Counted from the first letter of the stretch, positions 1 to 9,236 are shown. The stretch: 12,820 nt of DNA from JBKEAJ01 sp047972135 (GCA_047972135.1 JBKEAJ010000072.1:1-12820); one strand, 5' to 3'. The notes: generated from the sequence alone by a model not told the origin. A program made the numbers and translations.

Positions 1-323
1 TATGCCATGCCCTTTTTATCAGCTTCTTCATAATCTTTGGCTAGTTCTTCAAACTTCGGGAGTGCTTCATCAAAATTACTCTGAACCAACTGACTTGTTG
101 CCAGATTAAACTTCCAATCCTTATTGTCGGCAGCCTCGTCCAAGGCTTTCAGATACTCGGCTTCCGCCAAACTGAAATTTTCATTCCTTGCCGTATCAGT
201 CATCGTGGTGTCCGTGATTGCATGATTAAACAGCCTATTCCCTTTCCTTACGTAATGTCTCTCGCTCTGTGCAAAAAGTGTAAGGGGGACAAATATTATC
301 ATTATGAGAAATATCCTACGCAT
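1..323 (-). CDS. batC: BatC-like TPR protein, N-terminal part (cut by window edge)
   Basis: The first 107 codons are present; the gene runs off the left edge. It starts at an ATG with a good GGGGAG ribosome site about 8 nt upstream and overlaps the end of batB by 8 bp, which indicates translational coupling. Residues 1-18 form a signal peptide (basic MRR, then a hydrophobic run ending at LFAQ), so the product is exported. The next part (RHYVRKGNRLF, then SLAEAEYLKALDEA and QSNFDEALPKFEELAKDYEEA) has the helix-turn-helix spacing of tetratricopeptide repeats. Position after BatB and this TPR character fit BatC, the scaffold-like member of the Bacteroidetes Bat (aerotolerance) operon. The function is by family and context; the complete repeat count cannot be seen. 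Confidence 0.82.
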   Translation of the reverse strand, partial: MRRIFLIMIIFVPLTLFAQSERHYVRKGNRLFNHAITDTTMTDTARNENFSLAEAEYLKALDEAADNKDWKFNLATSQLVQSNFDEALPKFEELAKDYEEADKKGMA

Positions 324-1368
324 TGCTATTCTCCCCAAATATATTTAACTTCATTAAAACTCTATTCCTGCGATGAAGCAGCAGTCCTTCCATCAGCAAG
401 GTCAATAAGCCTAGTATCACAAAATACTGATACTGTTCGTTGTACTCCGAGTACTCTACCACCTCGCTCTCGCCCTTCTCTAGCTTGCGCAACTCATCGA
501 ACACCTGCGACAAACCCACACGAGACTCGTTGGTCTGAATATACTTACCGTTGCCCGCTGTGGCAATATCCTCTAAAGCCTTTGCATTCAGCCTACTAAC
601 TACAACAGTACCCTCACTGTCTTTTATATAACCCTGACGAACTCCGTTCTTGATGTTCGGAATAACTCCTCCCTCAGGCAATCCAATACCAATGGTATAA
701 ACTCTAATGCCCTCGTCGGCAGCCTGCTTTGCTGCATCTATCGCCCCCTGTTCATGGTCTTCGCCGTCGGTGATTATCACTATCGCCTTCCCTGCTTCCG
801 AAGTCGGGCTAAACGAATTCATACACAAGTCGATGGCTGATGCAATATTGGTTCCTTGTCTAGAAATCAAATCCGTAGAAATAGTGGACAAAAACAACTT
901 CGAGGCTTCCTTGTCGGAAGTGATGGGCAACTGCGTGTAGGCACTACCGGCAAAAACCACAATCCCCAAATTATCGCCGTGTAGCTTATTGATAAGACTC
1001 TCAATTGAAAACTTTGCTCGCGCCAGCCTATTGGGCTTTACGTCCTCTGCCATCATACTTTTAGATACATCTAAGGCTATCATTATATCCGAACCACTGC
1101 GCATCTCGGTTTTTAGCTTTGCTCCAAACTGCGGACGTGCCATGGCAATGACAAACATCATCAATGCAAAGTTTATCATCAGAAATTTCAATATCGGACG
1201 TACCCTCGATTTCTCAGGCACAAGACGACGTTGTAAGAAACGACTCCTCACAAATTTATTCAAAGATTTCTGTGCTCGCATCTGCCCAAACGCAAATACC
1301 AAAATGAATAGTGGTATGAGCAGCAACAAATATAAGTACTCCGGATTTGCAAATCTAAATGAATCCAT
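316..1368 (-). CDS. batB: BatB, membrane-anchored VWA-domain protein
   Basis: A 350-residue protein with the full Bat VWA layout: a transmembrane helix at about residues 11-28, a second at about 61-77 ending in the family-typical MARPQ, the VWA domain from about 94 to 290, and a C-terminal helix at about 315-331. The metal-ion adhesion site is complete: DVSKS at 100-104, a threonine in QGTN at 173, and TDGED at 200-204. The domain is predicted to sit between the second and third helices. The VWA domain resembles that of BatA in the same operon, so the two are paralogues. The gene begins 14 bp after batA and overlaps batC. The exact role of Bat proteins is unsettled; they have been linked to aerotolerance and envelope integrity in Bacteroides and Leptospira. 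Confidence 0.93.
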   Translation of the reverse strand: MDSFRFANPEYLYLLLLIPLFILVFAFGQMRAQKSLNKFVRSRFLQRRLVPEKSRVRPILKFLMINFALMMFVIAMARPQFGAKLKTEMRSGSDIMIALDVSKSMMAEDVKPNRLARAKFSIESLINKLHGDNLGIVVFAGSAYTQLPITSDKEASKLFLSTISTDLISRQGTNIASAIDLCMNSFSPTSEAGKAIVIITDGEDHEQGAIDAAKQAADEGIRVYTIGIGLPEGGVIPNIKNGVRQGYIKDSEGTVVVSRLNAKALEDIATAGNGKYIQTNESRVGLSQVFDELRKLEKGESEVVEYSEYNEQYQYFVILGLLTLLMEGLLLHRRNRVLMKLNIFGENSNA

Positions 1369-1382
1369 AACTAAATCTTCAT

Positions 1383-2402
1383 TTATGGTATGTTTCTAAA
1401 TACGAATAAGTTAATCATGATTGACAAAAGCAAAAGCACACAACCCAAGATTACAAAGGGCTGAAATAAATCGGTCTTTTTGCTGTAATTATTGACATTT
1501 ATCTTGACCTTCTCCAATTGGTCGATTTCTTCGTAGACCTTTGCAAGACTAGCATTGTCGGTAGCTCTGAAATACTTGCCCTCGCTCTCGTTGGCAATTC
1601 CTTCCATAGTCTCTTCGTCAATTTTCACCTCAACATTCTGATATACAGTGCGCCCCATCGCATCTATAAAAGGGTATGGTGCCATCCCACGACTGCCAAC
1701 CCCAATGGTGTAAATGCGGATGCCAAATTCCTTTGCTAAAGATGCCGCAAACTTTGGTGCCATCTCCCCTGCATTGTTCTCGCCGTCCGTGAGCAAGATA
1801 ATGACCTTGCTTTTTGCTTCGCTGTCCTCAAAACCTCGTATCGCAATACCCAAGCCCGTACCAATAGCAGTGCCGTCTTCCATCAAACCGGTTTTTATGT
1901 TCTGAAACTGATTGATTAACACCGAATGGTCGGTCGTTAGTGGACAAAGCATATAGCTCTCGCCACTGAATACAACTACCCCTATCCTGTCGTTCTGTCT
2001 GCCGCTTATAAACTTTATGGCTACATTCTTAGCAGCTTCCAACCTGTCGGGCTTAAAATCTCTTGCCAACATCGAGGTTGACACGTCTACAGCCATGATA
2101 ATATCTATACCCTCAACAGACTTATTCTGCATAGAATCATGCACTTGCGGACGAGCAAGCGCAAAAACAAAGGCAACTACGCTCAAAATCAAAAACACAA
2201 AGGCAACATGACGCAGGTAGTGCCGTATGGTTTTTCCTACTTTCTTAATACCCATAAAAGTTGAGTATTGCAAAGTGGGTCGTGATTTACTGAATCTCCA
2301 TATGTATAATGCTATAAGGGGAATTAGAGCAAACAAAAGGTAGAAATACCATTTGTTGGCAAAAATAATATCACTGAATTTTATATCTCCAAAATTAATC
2401 AT
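1383..2402 (-). CDS. batA: BatA, membrane-anchored VWA-domain protein
   Basis: A 339-residue VWA protein. Hydrophobic helices lie at about 19-36 and 66-83 (ending ALARPQ), with a third at about 315-335. The VWA domain between them has an intact MIDAS: DVSTS at 106-110, T178 in DGTAIG, and TDGENN at 205-210. This arrangement (short N-terminal pair of helices, VWA domain, C-terminal anchor) is that of the Bacteroidetes aerotolerance proteins. It is assigned as BatA rather than BatB from gene order: it follows the DUF58 and BatD/DUF4381-like genes and precedes the second VWA gene. A 58-bp spacer with degenerate heptamers separates it from the upstream gene, the largest gap inside the operon. Confidence 0.92.
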   Translation of the reverse strand: MINFGDIKFSDIIFANKWYFYLLFALIPLIALYIWRFSKSRPTLQYSTFMGIKKVGKTIRHYLRHVAFVFLILSVVAFVFALARPQVHDSMQNKSVEGIDIIMAVDVSTSMLARDFKPDRLEAAKNVAIKFISGRQNDRIGVVVFSGESYMLCPLTTDHSVLINQFQNIKTGLMEDGTAIGTGLGIAIRGFEDSEAKSKVIILLTDGENNAGEMAPKFAASLAKEFGIRIYTIGVGSRGMAPYPFIDAMGRTVYQNVEVKIDEETMEGIANESEGKYFRATDNASLAKVYEEIDQLEKVKINVNNYSKKTDLFQPFVILGCVLLLLSIMINLFVFRNIP

Positions 2403-2407
2403 TCTAC

Positions 2408-2449
2408 TTTAGCTAATAGCCTTTTGCCGTCAGCTTCTAACTGATAGCC
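2408..2449 (+). repeat. Degenerate tandem heptamers in the spacer upstream of batA
   Basis: Six consecutive 7-nt units fill most of the 58-bp spacer: TTTAGCT, AATAGCC, TTTTGCC, GTCAGCT, TCTAACT, GATAGCC. The last four positions are close to AGCY in every unit, while the first three vary. A similar array in the same orientation lies upstream of yidC. Its function is unknown; the period of 7 excludes a codon-based explanation, and no unit is palindromic. Confidence 0.6.
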
Positions 2450-2460
2450 AATATATTATA

Positions 2461-3516
2461 TTATCGTTTATTTTCTTTTGTATCGCCTTCTTGCAAAGTG
2501 CCTTTGTCCGTTTCTCTGCCTGTAAGTCCTATATTGTCCTTATCTGTATCTTGCGATTCTGCTTCAACACTCTCGATTTCGCTCGTCATAGTTTCCTTGA
2601 CAAACCAAAGTGCCTTATTGAAAAACTGCACATGCTCGCTCTCATCGGGAAAATGTTTCGCAAACTTCACCAAATCAGCATCCGACAACATTCCTTTCAA
2701 CTGCTCCAACTGTTTTGGAGTAAGCAAACCACTGTCGTCTTTAAATTCTTGCACTATCTCGCTTGTCGTTGACTCTAAGGCATTTATACAAAATCGCCCT
2801 TCGATATACACTCTAACAATATCAGACACCTTCGAGAAATATGTCTTGGTATCCAGAGATTTCCACTCCTCGCCATTCTTCACTTTCTCCAACTCACGCA
2901 AGGCAATGACGTAGGCAGGTTCTCTTTTGGCAATCTCATTTGCCTGTTTTCTATTTATATACTTGTAGACAAGTAATATTATCAAAGCAATAATCAGAAT
3001 TGCCAACAGCCCACCAAATAACCATGGTGCTATCTCCTTGAATGTTACGGGTGCTTCGATAACGCTGTCGATAGGTGCAGGCGGTTTATCAAGATGTACA
3101 GTGTCGGGATAAAACACCGTCAATTTAATTCCATCAAGTATCATGGTGTCTATCATAGCACCATAACCCACTTCCATAGGGATTTTCCCTAAATCGTAAG
3201 ACCCTAACTCAAATGAGGTGATAAGTGTCTTCATGGAAATATTGGTTGTGTCGCCAATTTTGGTAGTGTCGAAAGTGCCCGTTTTCAGAACCCGAACATC
3301 CTTGACAATGGTGTCTGTAAAAACAGGGAAATTAAGCACTATATTTTTGCCGTCGCCGGTGTATCTGCCAACTATATCCAACTCTATTTGGTCGCCTATC
3401 AGCATCGAGTCTTGCATACTCCAGCCTACTGTAATGCCGTCAGCCTTTGCTGTTGCTACAAATGCCAATAATGGCACGACCGCCAACAATAATCGCTTTA
3501 TTTTTATTTGCATCAT
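2461..3516 (-). CDS. BatD/DUF4381-like secreted, single-pass membrane protein
   Basis: A 351-residue protein with three visible parts. Residues 1-25 are a signal peptide ending ATAKA. About 26-160 is beta-rich and extracytoplasmic, resembling the Ig-like modules of BatD-type proteins. A strong transmembrane helix at about 164-187 is followed by YKYINRKQ, so the remainder should be cytoplasmic. The C-terminal part (about 195-310, with AYVIALRELEKVKN and TYFSKVSDIVRVYIEGRF) matches the helical segment seen in DUF4381 proteins. The last 40 residues are acidic, polar and probably disordered. It starts 15 bp after the DUF58 gene, at the position this family occupies in Bacteroidetes Bat operons. 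The family is known by context only; I assign no biochemical activity. Confidence 0.8.
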   Translation of the reverse strand: MMQIKIKRLLLAVVPLLAFVATAKADGITVGWSMQDSMLIGDQIELDIVGRYTGDGKNIVLNFPVFTDTIVKDVRVLKTGTFDTTKIGDTTNISMKTLITSFELGSYDLGKIPMEVGYGAMIDTMILDGIKLTVFYPDTVHLDKPPAPIDSVIEAPVTFKEIAPWLFGGLLAILIIALIILLVYKYINRKQANEIAKREPAYVIALRELEKVKNGEEWKSLDTKTYFSKVSDIVRVYIEGRFCINALESTTSEIVQEFKDDSGLLTPKQLEQLKGMLSDADLVKFAKHFPDESEHVQFFNKALWFVKETMTSEIESVEAESQDTDKDNIGLTGRETDKGTLQEGDTKENKR

Positions 3517-3531
3517 AATCTCGACAAAACT

Positions 3532-4404
3532 CTATATTCGTTTTTTAAACAGCGAAATCAAAGCTCTCACATAATCCTCCTGAGTATTGACATACGCAAA
3601 GTCTACTCCGCTCTTTTTAAATGACATATGCAAATTCTCGCAATAGCCATTCCACCACGTGCTTACTTGTCTTTTTACCGAACGACTTGATGTATCTACC
3701 CACTGAGTTTTACCAGTTTCAGCGTCTTTCAGTTGTATTAAACCAACATTAGGAATTTCCAACTCTCGCTCGTCGAAAACTTGCAGTGCTACGATGTCGT
3801 GCTTTTTGTTGGCAATGGTCAGAGTCTTTTCAAAGTCCTTTGATTCCTGATAAAAATCAGAAAGTATAAAAGCTGTACACTTTTTCTTAATTGCTCCTAC
3901 CAAGTACCTCATTGCCTGAGTAATATCTGTCCCCCGACTGTCAGGATTGAATGCCACAAGCTCTGCTATAATCCTCAAAACATGCGCCTTACCTTTCTTT
4001 GGGGGGATAAATTTCTCTATCTTATCAGAAAAAAGAATGAGTCCTATCTTGTCGTTGTTGGTCATTGCCGAAAATGATAAGACTGCCGAAATCTCGGTCA
4101 TTACCTCGTGCTTAGTCTTTTCGTCGGACCCAAAAAGCCCCGATGCGCTTACATCAATCATCAATACAACCGTAAGTTCGCGCTCTTCCTCAAAAACCTT
4201 TACATAAGGATGATTGTAGCGTGCCGTTACGTTCCAGTCTATATTCCTAATGTCGTCGCCATATTGGTACTCTCGCACCTCGCTAAACATCATACCTCGC
4301 CCCTTAAAGGCACTATGATACTCGCCGGCAAATATGTTGGTGCTTAATCCTTTCGACTTTATTTCTATCTTTCGTACTCGTTTTAACAGCTCTTTTGTTT
4401 CCAT
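3532..4404 (-). CDS. DUF58 family protein (VWA-like)
   Basis: A 290-residue cytoplasmic-looking protein with no membrane helix. The DUF58 signature is clear at about 44-62: REYQYGDDIRNIDWNVTAR. It is followed by a VWA-like fold with MIDVSASG at 82-89 (a DxSxS metal site) and a later strand FILSDF. DUF58 proteins are nearly always encoded next to MoxR AAA+ ATPases and are thought to be their partners. Here the gene lies 13 bp after moxR and 15 bp before the BatD/DUF4381-like gene, so it is the second gene of the operon. Length is normal for the Bacteroidetes form, which lacks the N-terminal helices of longer DUF58 proteins. The biochemical role is not established. Confidence 0.92.
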   Translation of the reverse strand: METKELLKRVRKIEIKSKGLSTNIFAGEYHSAFKGRGMMFSEVREYQYGDDIRNIDWNVTARYNHPYVKVFEEERELTVVLMIDVSASGLFGSDEKTKHEVMTEISAVLSFSAMTNNDKIGLILFSDKIEKFIPPKKGKAHVLRIIAELVAFNPDSRGTDITQAMRYLVGAIKKKCTAFILSDFYQESKDFEKTLTIANKKHDIVALQVFDERELEIPNVGLIQLKDAETGKTQWVDTSSRSVKRQVSTWWNGYCENLHMSFKKSGVDFAYVNTQEDYVRALISLFKKRI

Positions 4405-4417
4405 CCCTTATCAAATT

Positions 4418-5413
4418 CTACGGAACTTCTACAACATTGAGAACTTCGTTTATCACCTCTTCGGGTGTAATGTTGTTGGCTTCTGCCTCGTAGTTGAGCC
4501 CCACTCTGTGGCGCATTACATCAAGACAAACAGCTCGCACATCTTCGGGGGTAACATAGCCTCGACGCTTGATGAAGGCAAATGCTTTGGCTGCCTGTGC
4601 CAAGCTGATACTCGCACGTGGCGAACCTCCATAAGAAATCATATCGGCATACTTGTCGAGCTTATACTCTATAGGTGTGCGGGTGGCAAACACTATGTCT
4701 ACAATATATTTTCTGATTTTCTCGTCAAGATAAACTTCGTTAACAACATCGCGAGCAGCAATGATTTTTTCGGGCGACAAAGCTGTCGATGGCGTAGGGT
4801 AAGTCTTCAATAAGTTGTTTTGAATAATCTCACTCTCCTCACTCTTCGACGGATAGTCGATGATGACTTTCAGCATAAACCTGTCGAGCTGCGCCTCAGG
4901 CAAAGGATATGTTCCCTCCTGCTCCAAAGGGTTTTGTGTTGCCATTACCAAAAACGGAACAGGTAGTTTGTAGGTCGTGTCGCCAATAGTAACCTGTCGC
5001 TCCTGCATCGCCTCTAGCAAAGCTGACTGCACTTTCGCCGGCGCACGGTTAATCTCGTCGGCAAGGACAAAGTTTGTGAATATAGGTCCCTGCTTTACTA
5101 TAAATTCTTCTTTCTTCTGACTGTAAATCATTGTTCCCAGTAAGTCGGCAGGCAATAAGTCAGGAGTAAACTGTATGCGAGAAAAATCAGCATCGATAAT
5201 CTTCGACAGCGACGTTATTGCTAGTGTTTTCGCAAGTCCCGGCACACCCTCCAAAAGAATATGCCCGTTAGACAACAAGGCTATCAACAAACTCTCAGTT
5301 AAATGTTGCTGACCCACTATGCTCTTTTTCATCTCGTGGGTTATTAGGTCGATGAATGAGCTCTCTCTCTCTATCCGTTCGTTTAACTCTCTGATATTCA
5401 CACTTTCGTCCAT
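4418..5413 (-). CDS. moxR: MoxR family AAA+ ATPase
   Basis: A 331-residue AAA+ ATPase, the first gene of the Bat operon. Visible motifs: SIVGQQHL at about 31-38, Walker A GVPGLAKT at 56-63, Walker B FVLADE at 115-120, a pore/sensor region ALLEAMQERQVT at 131-142, sensor 1 MATQNP at 157-162, and QLDRF at 175-179. The MoxR small helical lid follows, with SPRASISLAQAAKAFA. MoxR ATPases act as chaperone-like remodelling enzymes for VWA-containing partners, and four downstream genes encode such or related proteins. The ATG start is the first in frame. A 94-bp spacer separates it from yidC; it contains no perfect TAnnTTTG promoter box, so its promoter is unassigned. Confidence 0.95.
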   Translation of the reverse strand: MDESVNIRELNERIERESSFIDLITHEMKKSIVGQQHLTESLLIALLSNGHILLEGVPGLAKTLAITSLSKIIDADFSRIQFTPDLLPADLLGTMIYSQKKEEFIVKQGPIFTNFVLADEINRAPAKVQSALLEAMQERQVTIGDTTYKLPVPFLVMATQNPLEQEGTYPLPEAQLDRFMLKVIIDYPSKSEESEIIQNNLLKTYPTPSTALSPEKIIAARDVVNEVYLDEKIRKYIVDIVFATRTPIEYKLDKYADMISYGGSPRASISLAQAAKAFAFIKRRGYVTPEDVRAVCLDVMRHRVGLNYEAEANNITPEEVINEVLNVVEVP

Positions 5414-5507
5414 AGGGTATGATTTTAATGTTCAACAAAATACGGTCTTATAACGCACTCCAACTATATATATTGCATTATAAAATGCTTTTGACTTTAC
5501 GTTTTTG

Positions 5508-7466
5508 TTACTTCTTTCTGTTCTTTTTCATTTGCTCTTCCTGACGCTTCTGCGCATCTTCAAGCATCTTTACAAATCTCGACTTCTTTTGTGGCTTCTT
5601 CGATGTGGCTTTGCTGTTCATCTTCGTCATCAGCTTTGCCCTAACAGCATCCTCGTCTATCATCCCCCGAACCAAATAGATTTGTCCAATGGTTATAAGG
5701 TTCGACAATAAATAATAGTAGCTCAATCCAGCGGCATAACTGTTGAAAATAAATAGGAACATTATAGGCATCATGTACATCATCATCTTCATACCCGGCA
5801 TGCCCTCCGAAGTCTGATTTTGGGAATTTAGCTTGGTCGAAAAGATTGAGGTTATGGTCATTAGCACACAAAACAAACTAAGATAGCTGCCCATAAATGG
5901 AATGGAAAACGGCAAGCGGACAAAATCATCGAAGGACGACAAGTCATTCACCCACATAAACGGCTCCTGACGAAGCTCTATCGACGATGGGAAAAAGAAA
6001 AACATAGCTATCAGCACAGGCATCTGAAACAACATCGGCAAACAGCCGCCTAAGGGATTGATGCCAACTTTCTTATACAATGCCATCGTTGCCTGCTGAC
6101 GCTCCAATGCCTTCTCCTTCGGATATTTCTCGTTTATGGCATCTATCTCGGGCTTCATCACTCGCATCTTTGCCTGCGACTGATAGGTCTTGTAGGTAAA
6201 GGGAAAAATAAGGGTCTTTATGAGTATCGTAAGTATAAGAATTATAAGTCCATAACTGCCGATATACCTGTTCAGAAAATTAAATACAGGTATTACCAAC
6301 CACTGATTGACCGGACGAACTATAGCATAGCCCAAATAAACCAGCCTCTCCATCGAAGTCTTATACTGCTTCAAGGTGTAGAAATGGTTTGGTCCAAAAT
6401 AAAATGCCAAATTATACTCGTTGTCAGACTCCTCTTTTATGTCTATATCTGAAGTAAATTGAGGCAATTCGCTCTTTGCCTCCGACTTGATTGCCTCCAG
6501 TCTTGCAGAACTGAAATTTCCTCCCTTGTTCAACAATACCGCCGAAAAAAACTGCTGTTTATAGCCTATCCAGTTTATCGGATTGCGAATATCCTCCCGA
6601 CTACTCTTGGTGCCTTCAATTTTCTCTACATCTCCCTCATCAAGTTTATAGTATAAGTCGGTGTAGTAGTCCTCGCCCATTCTTTCGTTTGGTCGTTCTT
6701 GTGGTATCGGCTGTGTACCCCACGTAAAACCCAAATACCCACGATTGGCATTCGACGCATATATCGACTCAAAATCCTTAGTAACAACATCAAAATCAAG
6801 CATGTAAGAATTGTATGGCAAAGTATATCTGAAAGTCATCTCCTTGCCGTCGGACGAACGTGCCGACAGCTCGATAGACTCAGAACCAAAACTATGCTTC
6901 TTGTTATACTTTTCTTTACCAAAGTCGCTCCTATTTACCTCCTCGCCCTGCACGACAGTGGCTTGCGGAGCATCGGTACTAAAATACAATTCCTTGGTGT
7001 TGATTATCGCATTGCCCATCGTAAAGTTGAAGTTCATATTGCTGCCATGCTCATTGAACAGAAATACATTCTCTCCTTTGTAGAACGATGATTTATAATC
7101 TTTTAGCTCTGCCGAGACTACACGTCCACCCAGATTGCTGATTGTCAGCTTTACAACATTGTTCTCCAAGGTGTAGTACTTCTGCTCTCCAGAGACTAAT
7201 CCTGAAAAACTACCGTATTTATTGCTGAAAAATGTCGAATCTTTTTTATTTGCAGATGCCAAAGCCATGCTGTCGTTGACAAATGAAACCTGCGACGTAT
7301 CATTTTTAATAGTCTCCTCGACAGGTCGTTGCGCTGCTGCAATTGAATCTTGTATGCGTTGTGCCTCTTTTAGTTCTTTGCTAGTTTTGGATGTATAATA
7401 CTGTGCCGCAAAAAAGATTACCCCTATCAATATAAATCCAATAATCTGATTTCTATCTAATTTCAT
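5508..7466 (-). CDS. yidC: YidC/Oxa1 membrane protein insertase
   Basis: A 652-residue insertase that places inner-membrane proteins, alone or with Sec. An N-terminal helix (about 10-24) is followed by a large periplasmic domain (about 85-380, with NLGGRVVSAELKDYKS and the conserved WIGYKQQFF). The five-helix insertase core begins near 388; the groove helix carries TILIKTLIFPFTYK with K417 in place of the arginine of E. coli, as is usual in Bacteroidetes. INPLGGCLPMLFQMPVLIAMF at about 469-489 is the family signature. The tail after 615 is strongly basic (KKPQKKSR, MKKNRKK) and should contact ribosomes. I chose the ATG giving MKLDRNQIIG; the frame extends six codons farther to a TTG, which is less likely. 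Gene neighbour pyrG is 146 bp upstream. Confidence 0.97.
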   Translation of the reverse strand: MKLDRNQIIGFILIGVIFFAAQYYTSKTSKELKEAQRIQDSIAAAQRPVEETIKNDTSQVSFVNDSMALASANKKDSTFFSNKYGSFSGLVSGEQKYYTLENNVVKLTISNLGGRVVSAELKDYKSSFYKGENVFLFNEHGSNMNFNFTMGNAIINTKELYFSTDAPQATVVQGEEVNRSDFGKEKYNKKHSFGSESIELSARSSDGKEMTFRYTLPYNSYMLDFDVVTKDFESIYASNANRGYLGFTWGTQPIPQERPNERMGEDYYTDLYYKLDEGDVEKIEGTKSSREDIRNPINWIGYKQQFFSAVLLNKGGNFSSARLEAIKSEAKSELPQFTSDIDIKEESDNEYNLAFYFGPNHFYTLKQYKTSMERLVYLGYAIVRPVNQWLVIPVFNFLNRYIGSYGLIILILTILIKTLIFPFTYKTYQSQAKMRVMKPEIDAINEKYPKEKALERQQATMALYKKVGINPLGGCLPMLFQMPVLIAMFFFFPSSIELRQEPFMWVNDLSSFDDFVRLPFSIPFMGSYLSLFCVLMTITSIFSTKLNSQNQTSEGMPGMKMMMYMMPIMFLFIFNSYAAGLSYYYLLSNLITIGQIYLVRGMIDEDAVRAKLMTKMNSKATSKKPQKKSRFVKMLEDAQKRQEEQMKKNRKK

Positions 7467-7483
7467 ATGTTTATAATTTTGCA

Positions 7484-7524
7484 ATAAGCTGTAAGCTATA
7501 GGCTTTAGGCTTTATGCTTTTGCT
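7484..7524 (+). repeat. Tandem heptamer array upstream of yidC
   Basis: Five in-phase 7-nt units, ATAAGCT, GTAAGCT, ATAGGCT, TTAGGCT and TTATGCT, are followed by a 6-nt partial unit TTTGCT. The consensus is nTARGCT. The array ends 17 bp before the yidC start and so lies in its 5' leader on the opposite strand. It resembles the more degenerate array at 2408-2449 in period, core and orientation. Confidence 0.7.
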
Positions 7525-7612
7525 GTTTTTAATCATACTTCTGTGTGAGACTTGTCTCATGGCTCGTTTCATCTGTTTATTTTTAGACAACAGCCATTAT
7601 CACATTACCTAA

Positions 7613-9220
7613 TTATTTTTTATTCTTTATAAGTGCTCCTACAAATGCTTTAAACAATGGATGCGGATTGATGACTGTACTCTTATATTCGGGATGAAAT
7701 TGCACCCCCACAAACCAAGGATGCTCCTTTATCTCTACTGCCTCTACCAGTCCCGTCTCATCGTTCTTGCCGGAAGCAATCATGCCTGCTTCTTCAAACA
7801 TTGCCAAATAATGATCGTTAAATTCATAACGGTGTCTATGGCGTTCGCTTATACTACCACTGCCATAAGCCCTATATATATTAGTTCCTCTTTTGAGCTT
7901 ACAGGAATATTTGCCTAAGCGCATCGTCCCTCCTTTGGCTGTAATCCCCTTTTGCCCTTCCATCAAATCAATAACAGGATTGGTGGTCTTCGAGGAAATT
8001 TCTGCCGTGTTGGCATCCTTCAAGCCCAATACATTCTTGGCAAACTCTACTACTGCCATTTGCATACCCAAACAGATACCTAAAAACGGCACTTTATTCT
8101 CACGTGCATACTTAACTGCAAGCAACTTTCCCTCAATGCCCCTGTCGCCAAAGCCCGGAGCTACCAAAATACCATCGCAGTCTTTCATCGCTTTGCCAAC
8201 ATTCTTATCACTAAGCTCCTCCGAATGAATCCACTTGACATCAACCTTGCATTGGTTTGCCGTCGCTCCATGAATTAATGCCTCAACTATCGACTTATAA
8301 GCATCGTGCAATTCAACATATTTACCAACCAAGCCAATCTTAAGCTCATGCTTAGGATTATTCATCCTTTCAAGAAATTCGTTCCATGCAACTAGCTCAG
8401 GCTCATTGCGCTTCTGCAAACGCAACTTACTCAAAACCGTCGTATCCAACTTCTCTTGCAACATATTCAAGGGAACCTGATAAATCGTAGGCGCATCTAT
8501 CGACTGAACAACCGCACTCGGATCTACATTACAAAATAAAGCTACTTTCTTGCGAAGATTCATATCCAACTCATGCTCGGTACGCAAAACCAAAACATCG
8601 GGCTGAACACCATTCTCAAGAAGCTCCTTCACAGAATGCTGCGTAGGCTTTGTCTTTAACTCCCCCGATGCTGCCAAATACGGCACTAAGGTCAAATGTA
8701 TTACCAAGGCATCATTGCCCAACTCCCACTTCAATTGACGTACGGACTCGATAAACGGCAATGACTCCATGTCGCCAACCGTGCCGCCTATTTCTGTGAT
8801 TACAATATCATAGTCATCCCTAGAGCCTAGCACCTTTATATGCCGCTTTATCTCATCGGTGATATGTGGTATTATCTGTACCGTCTTGCCAAGATAATCG
8901 CCATGACGCTCCTTTTCTATAACGGTTTTATAAATACGCCCAGTGGTGATATTATTACGCTGTGAGGTAAACTCATTCAAAAATCGCTCGTAATGTCCCA
9001 AATCCAAGTCCGTCTCTGCTCCATCCTCAGTTACAAAGCATTCGCCATGTTCGTAGGGGTTCAGAGTACCCGGATCTACATTAATATATGGATCCAGCTT
9101 CTGAATTGTAACCCTATAACCTCTCGCTTGAAGGAGCTTGCCCAGCGAGGCTGCAATAATTCCTTTACCTAATGATGACGTTACGCCTCCGGTAACAAAT
9201 ATGTACTTAGTCTTCGACAC
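7613..9220 (-). CDS. pyrG: CTP synthase (glutamine hydrolysing)
   Basis: A 535-residue enzyme making CTP from UTP, ATP and glutamine, the last step of pyrimidine nucleotide synthesis. The amidoligase domain (1 to about 270) opens with KYIFVTGGVTSSLGKG, the nucleotide-binding loop, and contains DPYINVDPGTLNPYEHGE and the EIGGTVGDMES segment at about 143-153. The class I glutamine amidotransferase domain (about 292-535) has the nucleophile C383 in GICLGMQ, the oxyanion region GFGDRG at 356-361, and the H509/E511 pair in QFHPEY. Length is normal. The start is GTG; no in-frame ATG is found just upstream, and the family always begins a few residues before KYIFVTGG. Two plausible promoters lie upstream. 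It is separated from yidC by 146 bp. Confidence 0.98.
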   Translation of the reverse strand: MSKTKYIFVTGGVTSSLGKGIIAASLGKLLQARGYRVTIQKLDPYINVDPGTLNPYEHGECFVTEDGAETDLDLGHYERFLNEFTSQRNNITTGRIYKTVIEKERHGDYLGKTVQIIPHITDEIKRHIKVLGSRDDYDIVITEIGGTVGDMESLPFIESVRQLKWELGNDALVIHLTLVPYLAASGELKTKPTQHSVKELLENGVQPDVLVLRTEHELDMNLRKKVALFCNVDPSAVVQSIDAPTIYQVPLNMLQEKLDTTVLSKLRLQKRNEPELVAWNEFLERMNNPKHELKIGLVGKYVELHDAYKSIVEALIHGATANQCKVDVKWIHSEELSDKNVGKAMKDCDGILVAPGFGDRGIEGKLLAVKYARENKVPFLGICLGMQMAVVEFAKNVLGLKDANTAEISSKTTNPVIDLMEGQKGITAKGGTMRLGKYSCKLKRGTNIYRAYGSGSISERHRHRYEFNDHYLAMFEEAGMIASGKNDETGLVEAVEIKEHPWFVGVQFHPEYKSTVINPHPLFKAFVGALIKNKK

Positions 9221-9236
9221 AATAAAAAATTTTGTG

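Noticed and set aside
4334..4813. 159-codon plus-strand frame across the moxR end
   Set aside because: It is antisense to moxR and the DUF58 gene, which both have complete conserved motifs; the translated sequence resembles no protein.
5484..5497. Small inverted repeat GCATT-ATAA-AATGC after yidC
   Set aside because: Five AT-rich pairs and no T-run on the minus strand; could be chance.
7467..7484. Upstream TTG start for yidC
   Set aside because: It would add six residues (MQNYKH) before the ATG; the family begins directly at the MKLDRNQIIG-like segment.
7546..7559. Palindrome TGAGAC-TT-GTCTCA downstream of pyrG as a terminator
   Set aside because: The stem has six pairs with a 2-nt loop and no T-run follows in the direction of pyrG; too weak to call.
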